Shown here: positions 17,711 to 24,834 of the stretch, piece after piece
Numbering within the stretch: the first letter of the stretch is position 1
Layout of the letters: each line of letters begins with the position of its first letter
NCBI GenBank assembly: GCA_002439165.1
Contig: DJTE01000030.1
Coordinates: 62,001 to 126,000 of the forward strand
Direction: 5' to 3'
Length of the DNA: 64,000 bases
Source: Chryseobacterium indologenes
Lineage (GTDB): Bacteria; Bacteroidota; Bacteroidia; Flavobacteriales; Weeksellaceae
Made by a program: the position numbers and the translations under genes
The notes under the pieces: model-generated
The model's input: only the letters and a program-made list of their open reading frames with translations
Told to the model about the DNA's origin: nothing
Database searches by the model: none

Positions 17711-17741
17711 CAAAATTACAACTTTTTTTATTCCCTGCAAA
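17711..17741 (-). promoter_or_regulatory. Consensus promoter of the tRNA-Asp operon
   Basis: On the minus strand TTTG (17738-17741), 19 bases, then TAATTTTG (17711-17718): a perfect match to the Bacteroidota TTTG-N19-TAnnTTTG promoter. Confidence 0.8.
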
Positions 17742-17750
17742 TTATTTCAT

Positions 17751-17777
17751 AAAAAAAGCCTCCCAAAAACGGAAGGC
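17751..17777 (-). terminator. Terminator of trxA
   Basis: On the minus strand GCCTTCC, loop, GGGAGGC (one T-G pair) followed by seven T, 24 bases after the trxA stop. Confidence 0.8.
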
Positions 17778-17800
17778 ATTCATTATCAAACTTATTTTTT

Positions 17801-18118
17801 TTATAAGTGCGCGCTTAATTTCTCAGCGATCACCTCTTTTGGTGTTACACCAACTAATTTATCAACCACTTCACCATTCTTAAAAATAAGAACTGTCGGG
17901 ATATTTCTGATGCCATACTGCATAGAGATATCCTGGTTGTTGTCTACATCTACTTTTCCTACCACTGCTTTTCCTTCAAAATCTGCTGCTACCTCTTCGA
18001 TGATTGGTCCCAGCGTTCTGCATGGTCCGCACCATACTGCCCAAAAGTCTACCAATACCGGCTTATCTGATTTTAAAACCGTTTCCTGAAATGAGCTGTC
18101 CGTAATTTCTAAAGCCAT
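17801..18118 (-). CDS. trxA: Thioredoxin
   Basis: Small cytoplasmic dithiol reductant that keeps enzymes such as ribonucleotide reductase and peroxiredoxins reduced. 105 residues with the active site WAVWCGPCR near residue 30 and the conserved cis-proline segment RNIPTVLIF near 73. No signal peptide, so it is the cytoplasmic form. A TAATTTTG -7 box lies on the minus strand at 18176-18183; I see no matching TTG at the usual distance. Monocistronic, with a terminator right behind it. Confidence 0.96.
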   Translation of the reverse strand: MALEITDSSFQETVLKSDKPVLVDFWAVWCGPCRTLGPIIEEVAADFEGKAVVGKVDVDNNQDISMQYGIRNIPTVLIFKNGEVVDKLVGVTPKEVIAEKLSAHL

Positions 18119-18202
18119 TTTTGTTTCTTTTATTTAAATTAATATTATTTCCTTTTCAACGCTTAATTGAATATTCAAAATTACACTTTTTAAGCCATAA
18201 GA

Positions 18203-19378
18203 CTATCTATGCTCAATATTTGTTTTTTCAATAGCGTAATCTTTTGAAATTTCCTTTAAAGCCTCTGTAAGCGCATCAATCTCTTCTTTAGTCGTCATAT
18301 GGCTGAAAGAAATACGTAACGGAGTACAGTGGTCCATTTCATCCTCAGAAAGCACCATCATCATCACCATAGAAGGTTTGGATGCTCCGGAAGAACAGGC
18401 ACTGCCCTGGGATATCGCAATTCCTTTCATATCCAGCTGAAGCCCGATCAAAGGGTTTTTATAAGGAAGCAATGCACTTAAAACCGTATAGAGGCTGTTT
18501 TCCTTTTCAGCACTTCTTCCGTTGAATTTAATTCCCGGAATGGCAGCAGAAAGACTTTCTCTTGCATAATCTTTGATCTCCTGCATATGGGCAGTATATT
18601 CATCCATATGGTTAAGAGAAAGTTCCAGCGCTTTACCGAGACCAACAATACCGCACACATTCTCGGTTCCGGCTCTTAAACTTCTTTCCTGAGGTCCTCC
18701 GGTAATGATTCCCTTCAATCCGCTTGATTTTCTGATAAAAGCAAACCCCACTCCTTTCGGACCATGGAACTTATGGGCACTGCAAGAAGCAAAATCCACC
18801 ATAATATCGGAGAAATCAAGGTTCATGTGAGCCATAGTCTGCACCGTATCAGAATGGAACAAAGCATTATTTTCCCTGCACAGCTGTGCTATTTTTTTAA
18901 TATCAGCAATATTTCCGATTTCGTTATTGGCATGCATTAAGCTCACCAGTGTTTTTTTATCGGAAGATTTCAGCAATTCTTCAAGTTTGTTAAGATCAAT
19001 ATCTCCTTTTTCATTAGGACGGATATAGTTTACCTCTACTCCCTTTCTGCTTTTCATATCAAGAATGCTCTCTGAAACACATTTATGTTCCAGCGGAGAA
19101 CTGATGATCCTCTCTACTCCAAGATGCTCTACACTTGATTTGATGATCATATTGTTCGACTCTGTTCCGCAGGAGGTAAAGATGATCTCCGCAGGTGTTA
19201 CGTGAAGATAATCCGCCACCTGTCTTCTCACGTTTTCGATAAGAATTTTGGCTTCCTGCCCGAAACTGTGGGTAGAAGAAGGGTTTCCGAAATTCATTTT
19301 CATGGTACCCACCATCGCATCGATTACTTCTTCGGAAAGAGGTGTCGTAGCAGCATTATCCAGGTATATTTTATTCAT
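18203..19378 (-). CDS. Cysteine desulfurase (NifS/IscS-type)
   Basis: PLP enzyme that takes sulfur from cysteine for Fe-S clusters and thio-modifications. 391 residues. Visible: the N terminus IYLDNAATTPLSEEV, FTSCGTESNNM in the cofactor-binding part, the PLP lysine in SAHKFHGPKGVGF, and the persulfide Cys in the loop GSACSSGASKPS. It is the last gene of a run that begins with ubiA-like at 23396, starting 2 bases after the PrcB-like gene; whether it is functionally tied to that run or only co-transcribed is unclear. Confidence 0.93.
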   Translation of the reverse strand: MNKIYLDNAATTPLSEEVIDAMVGTMKMNFGNPSSTHSFGQEAKILIENVRRQVADYLHVTPAEIIFTSCGTESNNMIIKSSVEHLGVERIISSPLEHKCVSESILDMKSRKGVEVNYIRPNEKGDIDLNKLEELLKSSDKKTLVSLMHANNEIGNIADIKKIAQLCRENNALFHSDTVQTMAHMNLDFSDIMVDFASCSAHKFHGPKGVGFAFIRKSSGLKGIITGGPQERSLRAGTENVCGIVGLGKALELSLNHMDEYTAHMQEIKDYARESLSAAIPGIKFNGRSAEKENSLYTVLSALLPYKNPLIGLQLDMKGIAISQGSACSSGASKPSMVMMMVLSEDEMDHCTPLRISFSHMTTKEEIDALTEALKEISKDYAIEKTNIEHR

Positions 19379-19380
19379 TT

Positions 19381-19851
19381 TTATTTTGAGTATTTTAATT
19401 CTACGGAAGTAAACTGATAATCAGACGGCACAGCAAAGATAAACCAGGGATTGGAAAGCACCTGAATCTCCATTTCTCCGGATTCCTGATAAGGAACCTC
19501 TACATACAGGACGTTGTCTTTTACAGAAACATTTTTAATGGCTGTAACGGTATGACTTCCTGATCTGAAACTTCCCAGATGGTACAGGATCACTTTTTTA
19601 TCTTTCGGAAATGCAGGATATCCGGCCGACGGCTCTTTTCCCAATTCAGCAACAACAAGACCGGCGTTCATTCTGGTTGCTTTCCGGTATTCCTCCTCAC
19701 TTTTAATCACTGAGAATCCAGGCCGGTCTGCACCACCCTGAGCTTCTGAAACCAGTAATTCTGCATTTTTCTGCATATCTGAAGACTTTTGAGACGGCGT
19801 TCCTGCACAGCTCATCAGGATTGCAGTCCATACAACAAGCAGTCTTTTCAT
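19381..19851 (-). CDS. PrcB-like lipoprotein
   Basis: 156 residues from the ATG at 19851, which starts a lipoprotein signal (MKRLLVVWTAILMSC). The C-terminal half resembles the PrcB_C domain first noted in the Treponema dentilisin protease complex: LVVAELGKEPSAGYPAF, a central LYVEVPYQESGE and a tail NPWFIFAVPSDYQFTSVEL. The domain's role outside that complex is unknown. It lies between the HAD phosphatase gene (gap 23 bases) and the cysteine desulfurase gene. Confidence 0.6.
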   Translation of the reverse strand: MKRLLVVWTAILMSCAGTPSQKSSDMQKNAELLVSEAQGGADRPGFSVIKSEEEYRKATRMNAGLVVAELGKEPSAGYPAFPKDKKVILYHLGSFRSGSHTVTAIKNVSVKDNVLYVEVPYQESGEMEIQVLSNPWFIFAVPSDYQFTSVELKYSK

Positions 19852-19874
19852 TTTTACATTTTTACCTTCCAAAA

Positions 19875-20462
19875 TTAATGAAAAAATTGGTAATGACCCT
19901 CATTTGCCCATTTAAGCATCTGACGGTCTCCGGAAGTATCGCCGAAAGCGATTATTTTATCGTATTTAGAATTGTTTATTTCTGCTTTTATCCTCACCAG
20001 TTTTTCTTTTCCGTTGCAGTTTTTGCCGATGAAATTTCCTGTAAAAACCCCGTTTTTAAACTCTGCACGGGTAGAAACGAGCTGCATGTTAAGTTCTTCG
20101 GCGAAAGGTTTCACCCAGATGTCCAGGGAAGCCGTTACCAATAAACTCTGTGTATTATTCCTATCGATATTTTTAATAAAGTCAAGGGCATTTTCCCTTA
20201 CAATTTTAGGATAATGCTGTTCAAAAAACTGTTTAGACTTCATTTCAATCTTTTCCCGGGTCTGACCTTTAAGAATAGAACCGATAAAGCTTTTTTTCAC
20301 TTTCTCAGTTTCTGCCAGCTTCAGTTTCAGCAGGATGAAGAGCGGAACATGTCTTAGAAACTGTATGCGGAATTTGGTGGAATCGTAGAATTTAAGATAC
20401 ATAAACATGGTATCCTTATACGTCAGGGTTCCGTCAAAATCAAAACAATACAATTTTCTCAT
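19875..20462 (-). CDS. HAD-IB family phosphatase, SerB-like
   Basis: Cytoplasmic phosphatase of 195 residues. HAD motif I is CFDFDGTLT, motif II VTASLDIW, motif III the Lys in NGKEKLVRI, and motif IV AFGDTSGDRQML. A hydrophobic stretch near residues 38-47 (HVPLFILLKL) may touch the membrane. It follows the DprE2-like gene by 4 bases. In mycobacterial arabinose-donor synthesis a phosphate must be removed from polyprenyl-phosphoribose-5-phosphate; this enzyme is a good candidate for that step here, since HAD domains occur next to, or fused with, the UbiA enzyme in other bacteria. That role is inferred from context. Confidence 0.85.
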   Translation of the reverse strand: MRKLYCFDFDGTLTYKDTMFMYLKFYDSTKFRIQFLRHVPLFILLKLKLAETEKVKKSFIGSILKGQTREKIEMKSKQFFEQHYPKIVRENALDFIKNIDRNNTQSLLVTASLDIWVKPFAEELNMQLVSTRAEFKNGVFTGNFIGKNCNGKEKLVRIKAEINNSKYDKIIAFGDTSGDRQMLKWANEGHYQFFH

Positions 20463-20466
20463 GTCT

Positions 20467-21192
20467 CTAAAGCTTTAATTTTTTGAATATAAATTCAGGA
20501 ATATTCCTGATAATCATCATGATAATACTCCAAACCGGCAAAACATATGCCACATTCTTCTGCTTTTTGAATGCTTTATAAATGCACGCAGCAGCCTGTT
20601 TGGGAGTAGCGGTCAGTTTAGGATTCAATGGCAGTCCTTCTGTCATTTTGGTTGCCATAAACCCGGGTTTTATCGTAAGAACATGAACTTTTTTATCAAA
20701 AAGATAGTTTCTGAGGCCGCTTAAATAAGCTGTAAAAGCTGCCTTTGCACTTCCATAGATAAAGTTGCTCTGCCTTCCGCGGTCTCCGGCTACGGATGAA
20801 AGCCCGATAATCGTTCCGGATCTCCTGCTCTCGAATTTATGGGCAAAATAGTTCATCACCGGAACCAGCTTTGCATAATTGATGTCGATAATCCGTTCCG
20901 TATTCCTGTTGTCATAAAGACCTTCTTCTGTTCCTTCACCCAGATATCCTACTGCGCAAAATAATACATTTGAATTGATATAATCAAATTTATTGTAATC
21001 GGTCTCTTTCATCAGATCCAGTTCCACTACTTCAGACTGCTGAAGAAATTTCACATCGATATGTCTCGCAAATCTTTCCGTTGTTTCTTTACTTGAAGTG
21101 AAAAGATAGATCTTTTCAAATTTTTCTCCTTCCTGGAGGGCTTTTTCCACAAACGCCTGTGCTACTTCAGACGTACTTCCCAGAACTATCAT
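20467..21192 (-). CDS. DprE2-like short-chain dehydrogenase
   Basis: NAD(P)H-dependent reductase of 241 residues. The nucleotide-binding start is VLGSTSEVAQAF, and the active site has the Ser in GLSSVAGDRGRQ and YGSAKAAF (Tyr-x-x-x-Lys). By homology and position it should reduce the 2-keto intermediate made by the DprE1-like oxidase to polyprenyl-phospho-arabinose. The C terminus is hydrophobic and basic (VWSIIMMIIRNIPEFIFKKLKL region), consistent with work on a membrane lipid. Its ATG abuts the DprE1-like stop. Confidence 0.9.
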   Translation of the reverse strand: MIVLGSTSEVAQAFVEKALQEGEKFEKIYLFTSSKETTERFARHIDVKFLQQSEVVELDLMKETDYNKFDYINSNVLFCAVGYLGEGTEEGLYDNRNTERIIDINYAKLVPVMNYFAHKFESRRSGTIIGLSSVAGDRGRQSNFIYGSAKAAFTAYLSGLRNYLFDKKVHVLTIKPGFMATKMTEGLPLNPKLTATPKQAAACIYKAFKKQKNVAYVLPVWSIIMMIIRNIPEFIFKKLKL

Positions 21193-22512
21193 TTATGAGT
21201 TGTTGTTTATGATTCTTTTGTGCTGTAAAGACACAAATTTAGGATTTTGAATATTTTTAAGATAATTCGTCAGTGACGAGCGGCTCATGCTGTCTTTGGT
21301 GAGATAGATTCTTCCTCCAAACTGCTGAACAATATCATCCAGGCTTTCCACCAGTTTTTTCAGCTTTGAATTGACCTTAAAATCAAGAGCCAGGGTATAT
21401 CCCTCAAAAGGAAACGAGTTATATGCCTGCGGATTATTTTTTCCGAACAGTTTTAAAACAGCCAGAAAAGAACCGTTTCCGCTCGCGGCTATGGTTTCAA
21501 GGATCTTTTTCATTCCCTCCTTACCTGTTTCTTTCGGGATCACCATCTGGTACTGAATAAAACCGGATTTCCCATAGATCTTATTCCAGTCGCTGATGGC
21601 ATCCAGCGGATAAAAAAATGTTTCGTAATCTATAAAGTTTTTAACTTCTTTTTTGGTCTGTTTTTTATAATACAGCAGATTGAAAATCTTCACAGTAAGC
21701 GCATTCAGAACAAATCCGGGAAAATAAAACGGAACGGAAGGCTGTAATTTTCCTTTCAGCCTTAACGGTTGTTTTGCCAGGTTCTGGGGAAGTTCGTGCT
21801 GAAAAGCGTGCTCTCCTCTCATCAGGATGCTTCTTCCCAGGTTTTTGCCTTTCTGCAGACAGTCTATCCAGGCTACGGTATACGTCCAGTTTTCACTTTC
21901 TTCAAAAAGCCTGAAGATCTCGTCCAGATTTTCCGCCTTAATGCTTTCCTGGCGTATATAGGCAGATTCTATATTTTTAAGTTTGAATTTTGCAGTAAGA
22001 ATGATCCCCGTAAGTCCCATTCCTCCAATTGTAGCCCAGAATTTATCGGGGTTCTCTTCTCTGGAACAGGTAACGATCTCTCCGTTTTCCGTCATAAGTT
22101 TAAACTCAACAACATATTCGGAGAAACAGCCTTCCGCATGATGGTTTTTACCGTGGACATCGGAAGCAATTGCCCCGCCCACCGATACAAATTTCGTTCC
22201 CGGAGTTACATATAAAAAGTATCCCTGTGGAACTGCAATTTCAAGCACATCGGAAAGAAGAACACCGGATTCACATTCTATCACCCCGTTGAGGCGGTCG
22301 AAACTGATGAATTTATTGAGTTTTTTGGTCGAAAATATGCTCTCTCCCAATGAAGCATCCCCATAACATCTCCCGTTTCCTCTTGCGATCACTTCATTAT
22401 GACCGAGTACAAAATCTTTGATTTTCCTGAAACTGTCTTCAGATCTCATTTCTTTTTCTACTACCGGGAAATTGCCCCAGTTGGTAACTTTCTGTGTGAA
22501 ATTCGGCTTCAT
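21193..22512 (-). CDS. DprE1-like FAD-dependent polyprenyl-phospho-ribose oxidase
   Basis: 439-residue VAO-type flavoenzyme. The FAD-binding part has VIARGNGRCYGDASLGE and GGAIASDVHGKNHHAEGC, the latter typical of DprE1. The family oxidises C2 of polyprenyl-phospho-ribose; with DprE2 this epimerises ribose to arabinose. The segment matching the benzothiazinone-binding loop of the tuberculosis enzyme reads EGYTLALDF, with Ala375 where Mycobacterium tuberculosis has Cys387. The gene overlaps the UbiA-like gene by 4 bases (ATGA) and touches the DprE2-like gene, a tight operon. Confidence 0.9.
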   Translation of the reverse strand: MKPNFTQKVTNWGNFPVVEKEMRSEDSFRKIKDFVLGHNEVIARGNGRCYGDASLGESIFSTKKLNKFISFDRLNGVIECESGVLLSDVLEIAVPQGYFLYVTPGTKFVSVGGAIASDVHGKNHHAEGCFSEYVVEFKLMTENGEIVTCSREENPDKFWATIGGMGLTGIILTAKFKLKNIESAYIRQESIKAENLDEIFRLFEESENWTYTVAWIDCLQKGKNLGRSILMRGEHAFQHELPQNLAKQPLRLKGKLQPSVPFYFPGFVLNALTVKIFNLLYYKKQTKKEVKNFIDYETFFYPLDAISDWNKIYGKSGFIQYQMVIPKETGKEGMKKILETIAASGNGSFLAVLKLFGKNNPQAYNSFPFEGYTLALDFKVNSKLKKLVESLDDIVQQFGGRIYLTKDSMSRSSLTNYLKNIQNPKFVSLQHKRIINNNS

Positions 22513-23396
22513 TTTTTAAAGTAGATTTGAATTAGAAATGCGGCTACCCAAAGTACTAAAGTAACCTGTATATAGCGGTCTCTGTACACAATTTTTGTAG
22601 GAGACTCCGTTCTGTTGTATACCAGGGTCTGCTGAAGATACCTCAAAAATGCAAAAACCACAAATATTACGGTATAGAAAACCCTCTGATGAAATCTTCC
22701 CTGAACTTCAGGTGAAAGGGTGAACATCAGATAGCATACAATGGCCAGTGTTACGGAAATGGAAAGCGCAATATCTGCAAACTGTACATTGTAGCCGTCC
22801 AGCGCCCGTCTTGTTTTTCCTGAAACCTGGGCATTAATAAGTTCTCCCCTTCTTTTTCCGATAGCCAGTACCAGCGCCAGTACAAAAGTAAGCAGAATGG
22901 CCCACTGAGAAATATTAATTCCTGTAATATAGCCGCCTGCCAGAACTCTGAATACAAAACCCAGGGCTATAATAAAAATATCGATGATAGGAATATGCTT
23001 CAGTTTGAAAGTATATGCGAGGTTCATCACAAAGTAAGATACGATGATCGCACTGAACTTCCATAAAGGTTCATGAAAATAAAGCTGCGCAACACCTACC
23101 AGGATAATATCTGTGATAATAAGTACAGTAAGAATTGCTAATGCTTTTGATTTTGAAACTGCACCGCTTGCAAGCGGTCTTCTTCTTTTTTCGGGGTGCT
23201 TTCTGTCTGCTTCAATATCATTGTAGTCATTGAGAATATACACCACGCTTGCCGCCAGTGAAAAAATAATGAATGCAAAAACGCTTTTGGTGAGCAGATC
23301 TACATTGGTAATGTTTCCTGAAAAGAACAGAGGGACAAAAACAAACAGGTTTTTCACCCATTGCTCCACCCGGAGCAGTTTAAGGTATTTCTTCAT
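22509..23396 (-). CDS. UbiA-type polyprenyl-phosphate phosphoribosyltransferase
   Basis: 295-residue integral membrane protein with eight or nine hydrophobic segments. The first aspartate-rich motif reads NDYNDIEADRKHPEKRRRPL, whose HP-x-K-x-x-RP-ending is characteristic of decaprenyl-phosphate phosphoribose synthases (Rv3806c type) rather than of quinone prenyltransferases. It would join PRPP to a polyprenyl phosphate at the membrane, the first step of the pathway continued by the two genes behind it. First gene of the run; upstream lies a terminator of the neighbouring OmpA gene. Confidence 0.88.
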   Translation of the reverse strand: MKKYLKLLRVEQWVKNLFVFVPLFFSGNITNVDLLTKSVFAFIIFSLAASVVYILNDYNDIEADRKHPEKRRRPLASGAVSKSKALAILTVLIITDIILVGVAQLYFHEPLWKFSAIIVSYFVMNLAYTFKLKHIPIIDIFIIALGFVFRVLAGGYITGINISQWAILLTFVLALVLAIGKRRGELINAQVSGKTRRALDGYNVQFADIALSISVTLAIVCYLMFTLSPEVQGRFHQRVFYTVIFVVFAFLRYLQQTLVYNRTESPTKIVYRDRYIQVTLVLWVAAFLIQIYFKK

Positions 23397-23451
23397 TTAT
23401 GCTATTTCAGATGCAAAAGTAATAAATTCAAAATTCATAGCATAAAAATAC

Positions 23452-23474
23452 AAAAAAAACCGCCGAAGCGGTTT
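23452..23474 (-). terminator. Terminator of the OmpA/lipocalin operon
   Basis: On the minus strand AAACCGC-TTCG-GCGGTTT followed by a T-run, 29 bases after the OmpA stop. TTCG is a stable tetraloop. Confidence 0.85.
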
Positions 23475-23503
23475 CTTACGAAAATATTTATATATTAAAT
23501 TAA

Positions 23504-24193
23504 TTACTGCCCCTGTTTGGCATCATTAATCATTTTTTCATTAGCAGTGATAGCAAACTCCACTCTTCTGTTTTTAGCTCTTCCTTCATCTGTATCGTTG
23601 GTTGCTACCGGCATTGCTTCACCTTCACCTTTTGTAAACATTCTGGCTGATGCAATTCCTTTTCCTGATAAATAGGCTTTTACAGCATCTGCTCTTCTCT
23701 GGGAAAGTGCCAGGTTGTAAGAATCAGATCCTTTGCTGTCTGTATGCCCGTAGATATTGATGTTGGTATCCGGGTTATCTGCAAGAACTTTAGCTAATTT
23801 ATCAAGGTTGCTCTGGGCAACAGAAGTAAGATTTGAAGAATCGAAAGCAAAGTTGACGATACTTTCGTTCATGGTTACTTTAATTCCGTCTCCTACTCTT
23901 TCTACTTCAGCTCCCGGTAAGGTTTCTTTAATATCTTTAGCCTGCTTATCCATTTTGTTACCGATCACGTTACCTGCAACTCCACCGATAATACCGCCTA
24001 ATACTGCTCCTAAAGCACCGTTTTTACCTTTTCCTACATTATTTCCCAGGATTCCCCCGATTACAGCTCCTGATGCAGCTCCTACGGCAGTACCTCTCTG
24101 CTGGTGATTAGAATTCTGAACGGCTTCACAGCTTGTCAGTAACAATGCTGATGATAAGAATAGCACTCCAATATATGTTTTAGTAAATTTCAT
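23504..24193 (-). CDS. OmpA-family lipoprotein with glycine-zipper
   Basis: Outer-membrane lipoprotein (signal ending LLTSC) of 229 residues. Residues 35-85 are a glycine-zipper (AVGAASGAVIGGILGNNVG and a second run GGIIGGVAGNVIGN) that may insert into the membrane. The C-terminal OmpA domain (about 105-225) has NIYGHTDSKGSDSYNLALS and GRAKNRRVEF, with the Asp and Arg that hold the peptidoglycan peptide. The architecture matches YiaD-type wall anchors. Second gene of a pair with the lipocalin (gap 25 bases). Confidence 0.92.
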   Translation of the reverse strand: MKFTKTYIGVLFLSSALLLTSCEAVQNSNHQQRGTAVGAASGAVIGGILGNNVGKGKNGALGAVLGGIIGGVAGNVIGNKMDKQAKDIKETLPGAEVERVGDGIKVTMNESIVNFAFDSSNLTSVAQSNLDKLAKVLADNPDTNINIYGHTDSKGSDSYNLALSQRRADAVKAYLSGKGIASARMFTKGEGEAMPVATNDTDEGRAKNRRVEFAITANEKMINDAKQGQ

Positions 24194-24218
24194 TTTTTTG
24201 ATCTTTTATGTTGATAAA

Positions 24219-24710
24219 TTATTTCATACCTGTTCTCTGGAAGTTGTAAACAACTTTTACCGTATTTCCGTCAAAAGGAACATCCTGTACCAGGGAGAAC
24301 TGATCTGTGGACTGATTAGTGATTGTTAAAGAATATCCTGCAGTATTCTGCTTGGCTTTTGTTCCTGCAACGATTTTTTTGAACATGAAAGTATCGCCGT
24401 TTTTAACTTCAAATTTGATAGGTTGTGTCACTGCCGGGCATGCACCTCCTCCGTTTAAAGTATAAGCGCCGCTGTAATTATTCGGGATCAGTCTCCAATG
24501 ACTGCCTACAAAACACTGGGCATCCGCTCCTTCATCAAAAGGCTTGATCTTGTATCCTTTTTCATAATCCACGCTTACGATCTGCCAGTCACCTTTTAGT
24601 TTAAGGTAATCTGCTCTTTGGTTTTGTGATGTTTCTGCTTTTTTCACGGAGGAACAAGACACTGCAAAAAGTGATGTTCCCAACATCCCTGCAAGTAGTA
24701 ACTTTTTCAT
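24219..24710 (-). CDS. Lipocalin-like lipoprotein
   Basis: 163 residues with a lipoprotein signal (LFAVSC). The mature part begins LKGDWQIVSVDYEKGYKI, the G-x-W start of lipocalin folds, followed by beta strands and a Cys pair (AQCFVGSHWRL, GGGACPAV) that may form a disulfide. It resembles the lipocalin_4-type proteins of Bacteroidota; the ligand is unknown. First gene of an operon with the OmpA-type lipoprotein. Confidence 0.78.
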   Translation of the reverse strand: MKKLLLAGMLGTSLFAVSCSSVKKAETSQNQRADYLKLKGDWQIVSVDYEKGYKIKPFDEGADAQCFVGSHWRLIPNNYSGAYTLNGGGACPAVTQPIKFEVKNGDTFMFKKIVAGTKAKQNTAGYSLTITNQSTDQFSLVQDVPFDGNTVKVVYNFQRTGMK

Positions 24711-24773
24711 TTTGTTGTTTATTATTTTGTTATTATAAAGTTACAAAAAACCGTGCCAAAATTGAAAAATAAA

Positions 24774-24801
24774 AATAAAAAAGTCCGAAAATTTCGGACT
24801 T
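24774..24801 (-). terminator. Terminator of the subtilase gene
   Basis: AGTCCGAA-AAT-TTCGGACT stem with T-runs on both sides, 34 bases after the subtilase stop on the minus strand. Confidence 0.8.
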
Positions 24802-24834
24802 TTTATGCTTTAACCTTATATACAGGCAGATAAA

